Assembly (NCBI GenBank): GCA_036563505.1
Contig: DATCMH010000002.1
Span: 62,001-126,000, forward strand
DNA from: DATCMH01 sp036563505
Lineage (GTDB): Bacteria; Pseudomonadota; Alphaproteobacteria; Rhizobiales; Beijerinckiaceae
Length of the DNA: 64,000 nucleotides
Reading direction: 5' to 3'
In this document: one piece after another, positions 54,108-62,332 of the stretch
Layout of the letters: every line of letters begins with the position of its first letter
Numbering within the stretch: the first letter of the stretch is position 1
Translations under genes and position numbers: made by a program
Notes under the pieces: model-generated
What the model was told of the DNA's origin: nothing
The model's input: only the letters and a program-made list of their open reading frames with translations
The model's database searches: none

Positions 54108-54182
54108 GCTCGCCGCAGCTTTCGGGTGGCGCCTCGGCCCGGAGGCCGGCATCGAGGCTGACCTCTTCTCCAGGACACCCCA

Positions 54183-55142
54183 ATGCCGCCCGCCTCACCG
54201 AGTCCCCGCATGAGCCCGCGCGACTGGGCTCTGCTCGCCGCGCTCTCCGTGCTCTGGGGTGGCTCCTTTCTCTTCGTCGGGATCGCCGTGCGGGAGATCC
54301 CGCCCCTGACCCTCGTCGCCGGGCGGGTGCTGCTCGCCGCCCTCACGCTCTGGGCCGTGCTGCCCATGATCGGTCTCGCCATGCCCCGCGCCGGACAGGC
54401 CTGGGCCGCCTTCTTCGGCATGGGGCTCCTCAACAACGCGATCCCCTTCACGCTCATCGTCTGGGGGCAGAGCCACATCGCGAGCGGGCTCGCCTCGATC
54501 CTCAATGCCACGACGCCGCTCTTCGGCGTGGTGGTCGCCCATGCGCTCACCGCCGACGAGAGAGCGACCCCAGGCCGCGTCGCTGGCGTTCTGATCGGGT
54601 TCGGCGGAGTCGCCGCGATGATCGGACCAGGTGCCCTGACCTCGCTGGGTGTTGACCTCGCCGCACAGCTCGCGGTGCTGGCCGCAGCCTTCTCCTATGC
54701 CCTCGCCGGCATCTTCGGGCGGCGCTTCCGTCGCTTAGGGATCCCGCCCCTCGTCACGGCGACGGGCCAGGTCACGGCGTCAAGCGCGCTGATCCTGCCG
54801 CTCGCGCTTCTCGTCGACCGGCCCTGGACCCTCGCTGCTCCGAGCGGGGGTGCGCTCCTGGCGCTGGTCGCCCTCGCCCTCCTCTCGACGGCGCTGGCCT
54901 ACGCTCTTTTCTTTCGCCTGCTGGCGTCAGCCGGTGCGACGAACCTGCTTCTCGTCACCTTCCTGATCCCGGTCAGCGCGACGCTGCTGGGCGCCTTCGT
55001 GCTCGGCGAGCGCCTCGCGCCCCGTCACGCGCTGGGCATGGCGCTCATCGGCCTCGGACTTGCGGCGCTGGACGGCCGACCCTGGGAGCGGCTGCGGCGG
55101 GCGCTCCGCCCGGCCCCTCTCACTCCGCCCGGAAGCGGCTGA
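54183..55142 (+). CDS. EamA/RhaT-family DMT superfamily transporter
   Basis: The 319-residue protein has ten hydrophobic helices arranged as two EamA repeats: the first begins ALSVLWGGSFLFVGIAVREI, the second includes FSYALAGIFGRRFRRLG. Motifs such as LASILNATTPLFGVVVAHAL and LLSTALAYALFFRLLASAGA are typical of metabolite exporters in this superfamily. Substrate is unknown. A start at 54210 (MSPRDWALL) is also possible. Its 3' end overlaps the convergent hypothetical gene by 23 bp. Confidence 0.88.
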   Translation: MPPASPSPRMSPRDWALLAALSVLWGGSFLFVGIAVREIPPLTLVAGRVLLAALTLWAVLPMIGLAMPRAGQAWAAFFGMGLLNNAIPFTLIVWGQSHIASGLASILNATTPLFGVVVAHALTADERATPGRVAGVLIGFGGVAAMIGPGALTSLGVDLAAQLAVLAAAFSYALAGIFGRRFRRLGIPPLVTATGQVTASSALILPLALLVDRPWTLAAPSGGALLALVALALLSTALAYALFFRLLASAGATNLLLVTFLIPVSATLLGAFVLGERLAPRHALGMALIGLGLAALDGRPWERLRRALRPAPLTPPGSG

Positions 55143-56055
55143 ACACCGTGTCGGGCGCGCTCGTGTTGTGGCGCGACGGCACGAGGCGGCCGAGCCAGAC
55201 GTCGCTCGCCTTGGCCTCGCCGAAACGCATCACCGGCTCCTCGCGCCAGCCGTTCGCCCCTTCCTCACGCAAAGCGATCCGGGCGACGTCGGCGTTGAAC
55301 TCCGTCACGTACATCGAACGCAGGGCCGCGAAGGGCTGCGGTCCGACCGGGCGGTCGAAGGCCACGTCGAGGGCGATCCGCTCCTGATCGAGGGCGTCGA
55401 GGCGCACCGCGGCGCGGTTGCCGTCGGCGTAGGCGAGGCGGGCGGTCCGGCTCGCCGGCTCGAAGGCGATCTCGGTGAGGTTGACGACCGGACGGCCGTC
55501 GAGGTCGACCGGGCCGATCAGCACCGACGAGCCGTAGACCGCCGCCGTCAGGTGCGGCGCCGGGAGCGGGCGCAGGCGCCAGTAGCCGTCAGCGGGGTAG
55601 AAGGCGACGACCTCCTCCATCCGACCTTCGTGGCGGACGAAGAGCTGAACGAGTGCCAGGTTGCGGAAGGCGCGTTCGCCGACGCGCACCGTGACCGGGT
55701 TCGGGCGCCAGAAGCTCGGGAAGACATGGCCGACGAGGCGCATGTCGCGGGACTCGAAGAGCGCGACCTGTTCGGGCGCCGGCCCCGCGGAGGTCTCGGC
55801 CGAGATGTCGGTGCAGCCCGTCCAGTCGGGCTCCCACCGGTCCTGGCGCAAGGTGCCGATATAGGCCGGGTGCGCCGCCTCGACGCGAAAACCCTTCGCC
55901 GCCGCGGCCGCGAACTCCACCGTGACATTGTCCTTCTCCGCGCAAAGCACCGGCTCGCTGCGGTTGCGCACCGTGACCGCCGACCCGCCGGCGGCGTCCG
56001 CCGGTGCGCAGGCGAAAGTGAGGGCGGCGAGGAGGACAGCACGGCGCAAGAACAT
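55120..56055 (-). CDS. Exported hypothetical protein
   Basis: The ATG at 56055 (AGAGGTG 6 bases upstream) gives 311 residues starting with a signal peptide (MFLRRAVLLAALTFACAPAD). The mature protein is beta-rich with two cysteines (VLCAEKDN, WTGCTDIS), as in a secreted beta-sandwich. Segments such as LVQLFVRHEGRMEEVVAFYP and SSVLIGPVDLDGRPVVNLTE show no known catalytic motif. The family is not recognised. The gene overlaps the convergent EamA gene by 23 bp, so the two messages can pair over their ends. Confidence 0.72.
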   Translation of the reverse strand: MFLRRAVLLAALTFACAPADAAGGSAVTVRNRSEPVLCAEKDNVTVEFAAAAAKGFRVEAAHPAYIGTLRQDRWEPDWTGCTDISAETSAGPAPEQVALFESRDMRLVGHVFPSFWRPNPVTVRVGERAFRNLALVQLFVRHEGRMEEVVAFYPADGYWRLRPLPAPHLTAAVYGSSVLIGPVDLDGRPVVNLTEIAFEPASRTARLAYADGNRAAVRLDALDQERIALDVAFDRPVGPQPFAALRSMYVTEFNADVARIALREEGANGWREEPVMRFGEAKASDVWLGRLVPSRHNTSAPDTVFSRFRAE

Positions 56056-56096
56056 GAAGAGCACCTCTTTTTTTGAGCGGATCAGGGGCCGAGCCG

Positions 56097-56834
56097 TCAG
56101 GCGGCGCGAGCGGGATCGAGGGACAGCCAGTGATCGAGAAAGGCGTCGAGCCATCGGGCGACGGAAGGGTCGTGCATCAGGCGGCCCTCGATCTGTTGGG
56201 AGCGCCCTTGAGCGCCGGGCAGGGCCAGCCGCTCGGCGGCGCGCACGGTCCAGCGGCACATCATGGCGTAGGTGACTTCCGGGTGGAATTGAAAGCCGAA
56301 GGCCGCCCCGCCGACCTGAACCGCCTGGGTCGGGAAATCGTCGCCAGTCGCCAGGGTCGCCGCCCCGCGCGGGCAGTCAAAACCTTCCCGGTGCCAATGG
56401 TAGACGAAGGGCGGCCAGGGCGCGCCTATCTTTTGCGCGAGGTTCTGCCCCTCCGGCGTCGGCAGGAGGGGGAAGTAGCCGATCTCGGCCTTGCCGTCGG
56501 CGTGGGGAAACACCGTGCCGCCGAGATGCTTCACGAGCATCTGAGCGCCGAGGCACAGCCCGATAAAGGGCTTGCCCTCGCGCAGGGGCACCTCGATCCA
56601 GTCAGTCTCGGCCCTGACGAAATCGTCTGTGTCGTTGGCGCTCATCGGGCCGCCGAAGATCACGGAGCCGGCATGATCGGCGAGGGTTTCGGGCAGCGGA
56701 TCGCCGTAGCGGGGCCGGCGGATATCGAGCGGGTGGCCGCGCTCGGCGAGCAGCCGCCCGACCCGCCCGGGTGTTGAGTGCTCCTGGTGAAGAACGATGA
56801 GGATCGGCGGCTTTTTCGCACGCGGTCGAGGCAT
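56097..56834 (-). CDS. Class I glutamine amidotransferase domain protein
   Basis: A start at 56834 (MPRPRAKKPPILIVLHQ) gives 245 residues. The GATase triad is clear: Cys94 in IGLCLGAQML, His184 and Glu186 in GFQFHPEVTYA. It resembles the stand-alone GMP-synthase-like amidotransferases (GuaA N-domain relatives) rather than a full GMP synthase, as no ATP-pyrophosphatase domain follows. Physiological acceptor unknown. It lies 41 bp upstream of the exported hypothetical gene and could share its transcript. Confidence 0.88.
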   Translation of the reverse strand: MPRPRAKKPPILIVLHQEHSTPGRVGRLLAERGHPLDIRRPRYGDPLPETLADHAGSVIFGGPMSANDTDDFVRAETDWIEVPLREGKPFIGLCLGAQMLVKHLGGTVFPHADGKAEIGYFPLLPTPEGQNLAQKIGAPWPPFVYHWHREGFDCPRGAATLATGDDFPTQAVQVGGAAFGFQFHPEVTYAMMCRWTVRAAERLALPGAQGRSQQIEGRLMHDPSVARWLDAFLDHWLSLDPARAA

Positions 56835-57114
56835 GAGCGGTCCTCTACCATGCCTTGATCCCGACTGTCGAAAGGGCCGAACGAGCGGGCCGAAACGCGA
56901 ACCGTCCGCAGCGTTAACATCGTCCAAGCACCGCCACCAACATATGTTCTGAGCTTTGCTGCAGCGCTCGCCAAGACTTGAAACACCATACGGCAATCGG
57001 GCGCAGGGCGGACGGGAGACAGGGTGCCGGCCGCGGCTTGACTGCACCGCGCGGGTCACTAGTGCTGTGGGAAAAGCACGGCCCAGCGGCGGGGGCTCGT
57101 GAGGAGGTCATTCA

Positions 57115-57504
57115 GTGTCCACACCCACCGGCGAAGGTCTCGACGGGCTGCGCGTCCTCGTCGTCGAGGACGAGGCGGCGATCTCGCTGCTCCTCGAAGA
57201 CATGCTCCTCGATTTCGGCTGCGAAGTCGTGGGCCCGGCCGCGCGCCTTGCCACGGCGCTCGAGGTCGCCGGCAAGGAGGCGCTCGATCTCGCCATCCTC
57301 GACGTGAACGTGGCCGGCGAGCCGATCTACCCCGTCGCCGAGGCGCTTCAGGCCCGCGGCGTGCCCTTCGTCTTCTCAACGGGCTACGGCAGCGCCGGCA
57401 TCCGCGACGAGTTTCGCGAGCGCCCCGTGCTTCAGAAGCCGTTCGCGCAGAACGACCTGCGCCAAAAACTCATCGCCGCGTGGAAAACAGGCTCGCCGGC
57501 CTGA
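57115..57504 (+). CDS. Single-domain response regulator
   Basis: The 129-residue protein is one receiver domain with nothing fused: acidic pocket Glu18/Asp19 (VVEDEAAIS), phospho-acceptor Asp63 (AILDVNVAGE), Thr89 (FSTGYG) and Lys108 (LQKPF). It starts at a GTG with GAGGAGG 8 bases upstream. Such receivers signal by binding a partner or act as phosphate sinks; an Hpt protein is encoded at 13483-13842. It is not part of the ABC operon that follows (132-bp gap). Confidence 0.92.
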   Translation: MSTPTGEGLDGLRVLVVEDEAAISLLLEDMLLDFGCEVVGPAARLATALEVAGKEALDLAILDVNVAGEPIYPVAEALQARGVPFVFSTGYGSAGIRDEFRERPVLQKPFAQNDLRQKLIAAWKTGSPA

Positions 57505-57636
57505 GCGCCTCATCCGAAGGGCGAAGCCGGGGCGTTGCGCGTCCGGTTGCGCGAGCGCGGCGCTTCGTCCTATCGTCCGGCCGCCATCACGAACTCGGCG
57601 CGTCAAGCCGAGCCATGGAAACGTCCGGAGCCGCGT

Positions 57637-58392
57637 TTGTCCGACCCTGCCATCGTCCTCAGGACGGAAGGCCTCACGAAATCGTTCCTCGGCTTCATCG
57701 CCGTGCAGGACGTGTCCTTCGCCGTTCGCCAGGGCCACATCCACGCGGTCATCGGCCCGAACGGGGCCGGCAAGACCACGTTCTTCAACCTGCTCACCAA
57801 GTTCCTGCCGCCAACCAGCGGACGCATCTTCTACCGTGACCAGGACATCACGGCGCTCAAGCCCGCCGAGATCGCGCGGCGCGGGATCGTGCGCTCGTTC
57901 CAGATCTCGGCGACCTTCCCGCACCTGACCGTGTTGGAGAACGTGCGCATCCCGCTCCAGAGGCGGCTGGGCACCCAGTATCACTTCTGGCGCTCGGAGA
58001 AGGACCTCAACAGCCTCGACGCGCGGGCGACCGAACTGCTGGAGCAGGTGGGCCTGCAGGATTACCTGCACCTGCAGGCCGTGGAGTTGCCCTACGGCCG
58101 CAAGCGGGCACTCGAGATCGCCACGACCCTGGCCCTCGACCCGGAGCTCATTCTGCTCGACGAGCCGACGCAGGGTATGGGTCACGAGGACATCGACCGG
58201 GTCAAGGCCCTCATCAAGCGCGTCGCGGCGGGGCGCACGATCCTGATGGTCGAGCACAACATGAGCGTGGTCTCGGACATCTCCGACCGCATCACGGTGC
58301 TCCAGCGCGGGCAGATCCTGGCGGAAGGCCCTTACGCCGAGGTGTCGCGGGACCCGCGCGTCGTGTCGGCCTATCTCGGGAACGTGCACTGA
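57637..58392 (+). CDS. livG: Branched-chain amino acid-type ABC transporter ATPase, LivG
   Basis: A TTG at 57637 (MSDPAIVLRTEGLTKSF) with GGAG about 7 bases upstream gives 251 residues; the frame extends upstream without family sequence. Walker A GPNGAGKT is at residues 40-47, the signature region ELPYGRKRALEIATTLALD replaces a canonical LSGGQ, as is common in LivG, and Walker B ILLDEPTQGMG follows. It energises uptake by the LivHM permease. It is the first gene of the liv operon, with its stop overlapping livF by one base (TGATG). Confidence 0.93.
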   Translation: MSDPAIVLRTEGLTKSFLGFIAVQDVSFAVRQGHIHAVIGPNGAGKTTFFNLLTKFLPPTSGRIFYRDQDITALKPAEIARRGIVRSFQISATFPHLTVLENVRIPLQRRLGTQYHFWRSEKDLNSLDARATELLEQVGLQDYLHLQAVELPYGRKRALEIATTLALDPELILLDEPTQGMGHEDIDRVKALIKRVAAGRTILMVEHNMSVVSDISDRITVLQRGQILAEGPYAEVSRDPRVVSAYLGNVH

Positions 58393-59093
58393 TGGCGGCG
58401 CTCCTCGAGATCAAGGACCTGCACGCCTGGTACGGCGAGAGCCACGTCCTGCACGGCGTCGACCTGCACGTCGACGAGGGCGAGGTGGTGAGCCTGCTGG
58501 GCCGCAACGGCGCCGGCCGGACCACGACCCTGCGCGCGATCCTCGGCCTGATGTCGCGCCGGCAGGGCTCGATCAAGATCGCCGGGCGCGAGACGATCCG
58601 GATGCCGGCCCACAAGATCCCGTGGCTCGGCATCGGCTATTGCCCGGAGGAGCGGGGCGTCTTCGCGACTCTCACCACGGAAGAGAATCTCGAGCTGCCG
58701 CCGCGCCTCGCGGAGGGCGGCCTCTCGGTCGACGAGATTTACGCCATGTTCCCGAATCTTGCGGAACGGCGGCGCAGCCCCGGCACGAAGCTGTCGGGCG
58801 GCGAGCAACAGATGCTCGCCATCGCCCGGATCCTGCGCACGGGCGCCAAGCTCCTGCTCCTCGACGAGATCTCGGAGGGCCTCGCCCCCGTTATCGTCCA
58901 GAAGCTCGCTGAGACGATCCGCGACCTGCGAGGACGCGGCTACACCATTCTCATGGTTGAGCAGAACTTCCGGTTCGCCGCGCCGCTCGCCGATCGCTTC
59001 TACGTGATCGAGCACGGCCGCGTGGCGCTCCGGCTCGGCCAGGAGGAGCTCGAGGCCCGGCAGGACCAACTGACCGAGTTCCTCGGGGTCTGA
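58392..59093 (+). CDS. livF: Branched-chain amino acid-type ABC transporter ATPase, LivF
   Basis: The 233-residue ATPase has signature LSGGEQQMLAIARIL and Walker B LLLLDEISEGLAP. Its Walker A at residues 37-44 reads GRNGAGRT: the usually invariant lysine is Arg43, coded CGG. The same change is not present in LivG, so LivF may be the weaker ATPase of the heterodimer, or the change may be a lineage trait. Length and other motifs are normal. It overlaps livG and lies 28 bp before livK. Confidence 0.92.
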   Translation: MAALLEIKDLHAWYGESHVLHGVDLHVDEGEVVSLLGRNGAGRTTTLRAILGLMSRRQGSIKIAGRETIRMPAHKIPWLGIGYCPEERGVFATLTTEENLELPPRLAEGGLSVDEIYAMFPNLAERRRSPGTKLSGGEQQMLAIARILRTGAKLLLLDEISEGLAPVIVQKLAETIRDLRGRGYTILMVEQNFRFAAPLADRFYVIEHGRVALRLGQEELEARQDQLTEFLGV

Positions 59094-59121
59094 CAACGAA
59101 AAACGACAGGGAGTGAAAACG

Positions 59122-60333
59122 ATGCGAAAGACCCTACTCACAACCGCTGCGGTCGCGGCGCTGGCCGTCGCGAGCCCGGCGCTGGCGCAGAGCTTCTCCG
59201 GCGATACGGTCCGGATCGGCGTGCTGACCGACCTATCCGGCGTCTACGCCGATTTCGGCGGCCAGGGCGCTGTCGAGGCGGCCCGCATGGCGGTCCAGGA
59301 TTTCGGGGGCAAGGTTCAGGGCAAGACGATCGAGGTCATCTCGGCGGACCACCAGAACAAGGCGGACGTCGCCGCGTCGAAGGCCCGCGAGTGGTACGAC
59401 ACGCAAGGCGTCGACCTGATCACCGAGTCGCTGAACTCCTCCGTGGCCCTCGCGGTCTCGAAGGTCGCGACCGAGAAGAAGCGGATGCAGATCGTGACGG
59501 GTGCCGCGACCTCGCGCCTGTCCAACGAGGATTGCGGGCCCTACACGGTCCACTACGTCTACGACACCTTCGCGCTTGCCCAGGGCACCGGCGCCGCGGT
59601 CGTGAAGGCGGGCGGCGATTCCTGGTTCTTCCTCACGGCCGACTACGCCTTCGGCCACTCCCTGGAGAAGGACACCGGCGACGTCGTCCGGAACGCGGGC
59701 GGCAAGGTGCTCGGCGCCGTCCGTCACCCGCTCTCGGCCACGGACTTTTCCTCGTTCCTGCTCCAGGCGCAGTCCTCGGGCGCCAAGGTGGTGGGCCTCG
59801 CCAATGCGGGCCAGGACACGGTCAACTCGATCAAGGCGGCCTACGATTTCGGCCTCACCAAGAAGCAGCAGCTCGCCGGCCTTCTCACCCTGGTCACGGA
59901 CGTGCACGGCCTGGGCATCGAGCAGGCGGCCGGCCTCTACACGACGGAAGCCTGGTACTGGGACCAGACCGAGGAGACCCGCGCGTTCGGCAAGCGCTTC
60001 TTCGACAAGATGAAGAAGTATCCGAACTCCAACCAGGCCGGCGTCTACTCGGCGGTCACGAACTACCTCAAGGCCGTGGACGCCGCGAAGACCGACGACT
60101 CGGACGCGGTCTCGAAGCAACTGAAGTCCATGACGATCAACGACATGTTCGTGAAGAACGGCAAGATCCGCGAGGACGGCCTGCACGTCCACGACATGTT
60201 CCTCTTCCAGGTCAAGCAGAAGGCCGAGTCGAAGTATCCGTGGGACTACTACCGGCAGGTCGCCCAGATCCCGGGCTCCGAGGCCTTCCAGCCGATCGAG
60301 AAGACCCGCTGCCCGCTGGTCAAGAAGAGCTAA
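59122..60333 (+). CDS. ABC transporter periplasmic substrate-binding protein, LivK-like
   Basis: The ATG at 59122 (AGGGAG upstream) gives 403 residues with a signal peptide (MRKTLLTTAAVAALAVASPA, cleavage after ALA-Q). The mature part is a type 1 periplasmic binding protein: DTVRIGVLTDLSGVYADFGG, then ADYAFGHSLEKDTGDVV and the AGLYTTEAWYWDQTEETRAF region. It would capture the substrate for LivHMGF. The ligand is not certain; proteins in this class also bind amides, urea or aromatic acids. It is followed by the hairpin repeat at 60343-60480. Confidence 0.9.
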   Translation: MRKTLLTTAAVAALAVASPALAQSFSGDTVRIGVLTDLSGVYADFGGQGAVEAARMAVQDFGGKVQGKTIEVISADHQNKADVAASKAREWYDTQGVDLITESLNSSVALAVSKVATEKKRMQIVTGAATSRLSNEDCGPYTVHYVYDTFALAQGTGAAVVKAGGDSWFFLTADYAFGHSLEKDTGDVVRNAGGKVLGAVRHPLSATDFSSFLLQAQSSGAKVVGLANAGQDTVNSIKAAYDFGLTKKQQLAGLLTLVTDVHGLGIEQAAGLYTTEAWYWDQTEETRAFGKRFFDKMKKYPNSNQAGVYSAVTNYLKAVDAAKTDDSDAVSKQLKSMTINDMFVKNGKIREDGLHVHDMFLFQVKQKAESKYPWDYYRQVAQIPGSEAFQPIEKTRCPLVKKS

Positions 60334-60342
60334 GCCCCACGT

Positions 60343-60480
60343 CCCTCTCCCCTGGAGGGAGAGGGACAGCTTGGGCGAAGCCCAAGCAGGGAGAGGGGGC
60401 GGTCATACCCCGATCGTGGCCTGACTGCCCCCTCTCCCGCCTCGCTTCCGCTCGGCACCCTCTCCCTCCAGGGGAGAGGG
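60343..60480. repeat. Hairpin repeat between livK and livH
   Basis: Perfect 23-bp arms at 60343-60365 and 60458-60480 (left begins CCCTCTCCCCTGGAGGGAGA) flank a core with further palindromes, including GCTTGGGCGAAGCCCAAGC. It is the CCCTCTCCC family, here in the middle of an operon. The position after the binding-protein gene resembles REP elements after malE, which raise the ratio of binding protein to permease. Confidence 0.88.
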
Positions 60481-60496
60481 TCATAACGCGTGATCC

Positions 60497-61378
60497 ATGG
60501 AAATTTTCGGCCGTCCCCTCCCCGCCCTCGCGTCTCAGGTCGTGCTCGGCCTCGTGAATGGCTCGTTCTACGCGATGCTGTCGCTCGGGCTGGCCGTGAT
60601 CTTCGGGACGTTGAACATCGTGAACTTCGCCCACGGCGCCTTCTACATGGTCGGCGCCTTCGGGGCGTTCTTCCTGCTCAATGAGCTCGGGCTCAACTAC
60701 TGGGTGGCGCTCTTCGTCGTGCCCCTCGGGGTCGGGATCATCGGCATGGCGGTCGAGCGCGGGCTCCTGCGCCACCTGCACGGCCTCGACCCGCTCTACG
60801 GGCTCCTCCTGACCTTCGGCCTCTCGCTCATCCTGGAGGGCGTGTTCCGGGACTTCTACGGCTCGTCGGGCCGCTCCTATCCTCGCCCGGCCGCCCTCAA
60901 CGGCGTGTGGGATCTCGGCTTCATGGTCCTGCCGATCTCCCGCGCCTGGGTAATCGGGGTCTCCCTCGTCGTCTGCCTCGGCACCTGGCTCGTCATCGAG
61001 AAGACCAAGCTCGGCTCGACCCTGCGCGCGGCCACGGAGAACGCGGCGCTGACGCAGGCTTTCGGCGTCAACGTGCCCCTGCTCGTGACCCTCACCTTCG
61101 GCTTCGGGGTGGCGCTGGCAGGGCTCGCCGGCGTGCTGGCGGCGGCGGCCGTCCAGATCACGCCGCTGATGGCCTCCAACATCATTATCGTGGTCTTCGC
61201 GGTCGTCGTCATCGGCGGCATGGGCTCGATCTTAGGCGCGATCCTCACAGGTCTTGGGCTCGGCATCGTCGAGGGCCTGACGCGCGTCTTCTACCCGGAA
61301 GCCTCCGCCACCGTGGTCTTCGTCATCATGGCCATCGTCCTGCTCATCCGGCCCGCGGGCCTTTTCGGGAGGGCCTGA
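60497..61378 (+). CDS. livH: Branched-chain amino acid-type ABC permease, LivH
   Basis: The 293-residue integral membrane protein has eight hydrophobic helices and the LivH motifs GLVNGSFYAMLSLGLAVIFG, TLNIVNFAHGAFYMVGAF and GMGSILGAILTGLGLGIVEG (the EAA-type loop near the C-terminus). It forms the membrane channel with LivM. Gene order K-H-M-purH (opposite strand) is compact, with a gap of 163 bp after livK occupied by the hairpin repeat. Confidence 0.95.
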   Translation: MEIFGRPLPALASQVVLGLVNGSFYAMLSLGLAVIFGTLNIVNFAHGAFYMVGAFGAFFLLNELGLNYWVALFVVPLGVGIIGMAVERGLLRHLHGLDPLYGLLLTFGLSLILEGVFRDFYGSSGRSYPRPAALNGVWDLGFMVLPISRAWVIGVSLVVCLGTWLVIEKTKLGSTLRAATENAALTQAFGVNVPLLVTLTFGFGVALAGLAGVLAAAAVQITPLMASNIIIVVFAVVVIGGMGSILGAILTGLGLGIVEGLTRVFYPEASATVVFVIMAIVLLIRPAGLFGRA

Positions 61379-61380
61379 TC

Positions 61381-62325
61381 TTGGCCGCGCGCAACGCCGC
61401 GATCTTCGCGGCCGTCATCCTCCTCGGGGTCGCCGCCCCATTCCTCGGGCTTTATCCCGTCCTGCTCATGAAGCTGATGTGCTTCGCGCTCTTCGCCTGC
61501 GCGTTCAATCTCCTCATCGGCTTCGTGGGACTGCTCTCCTTCGGGCACGCCCTGTTCTTCGGCGCGGCGGCCTACGGGGCCGGGCACGCCATGAAAGTCT
61601 GGGGCTTCACGCCCGAACTCGGCCTGATCTTCGGGACGCTGGTCGCCGCCGGTTTGGGCTTCCTCGCCGGGTCGCTGGCGATCCGGCGGCAGGGCATCTA
61701 CTTCGCCATGATCACCATGGCGCTGGCCCAGATGTTCTATTTCTTCGCCCTGCAGGCCCCCTTCACGGGCGGCGAGGACGGGCTGCAGAGCGTGCCGCGC
61801 GGCAACCTGCTCGGCGTCTTCTCCCTGAGTTCGGACCTGCGCCTCTATTACGTGGTGCTCGCGATCGTCGCTGCGGCCTGGCTTCTCATCGCCCGCATCG
61901 TGCACTCGCCGTTCGGGCAGATCCTCAAAGCCATCCGCGAGAACGAGCCGCGCGCCATCTCCCTCGGTTACGACACCGACCGCTTCAAGCTCGTGGCCTT
62001 CGTGCTCTCGGCGGCGCTGGCTGGCCTCGCCGGCGCCCTGAAATGCCTCGTGCTGGGCTTCGCCACCCTCTCCGACGTGTACTGGGCGACCTCAGGCAGC
62101 GTGATCCTAATGTCACTGATCGGCGGCATCGGCACCTTGTCGGGCCCCGTCGTCGGCGCCTTCATCATCGTGGGGCTCGAGAACTGGCTGGCGGACCGCG
62201 TGGGCTCCTACGTCACGGTCATCCTCGGCGTGATCTTCGTCGTAAGCGTGCTCGTGTTCCGCCAGGGGCTGATCGGCACGCTCCGCCCGCTGCTGAGCCG
62301 TAAGCGCGCCCCGCAGCCGGCCTGA
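61381..62325 (+). CDS. livM: Branched-chain amino acid-type ABC permease, LivM
   Basis: A TTG at 61381, two bases after the livH stop and preceded by GGGAGG at 61367-61372, gives 314 residues. Hydrophobic helices and motifs FNLLIGFVGLLSFGHALFFG, IRRQGIYFAMITMALAQMFY and LIGGIGTLSGPVVGAFIIVG identify LivM. The reading frame is open far upstream inside livH, but that part is not family sequence. It ends 7 bp before the convergent purH stop with no visible terminator. Confidence 0.93.
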   Translation: MAARNAAIFAAVILLGVAAPFLGLYPVLLMKLMCFALFACAFNLLIGFVGLLSFGHALFFGAAAYGAGHAMKVWGFTPELGLIFGTLVAAGLGFLAGSLAIRRQGIYFAMITMALAQMFYFFALQAPFTGGEDGLQSVPRGNLLGVFSLSSDLRLYYVVLAIVAAAWLLIARIVHSPFGQILKAIRENEPRAISLGYDTDRFKLVAFVLSAALAGLAGALKCLVLGFATLSDVYWATSGSVILMSLIGGIGTLSGPVVGAFIIVGLENWLADRVGSYVTVILGVIFVVSVLVFRQGLIGTLRPLLSRKRAPQPA

Positions 62326-62332
62326 GGTGCAC

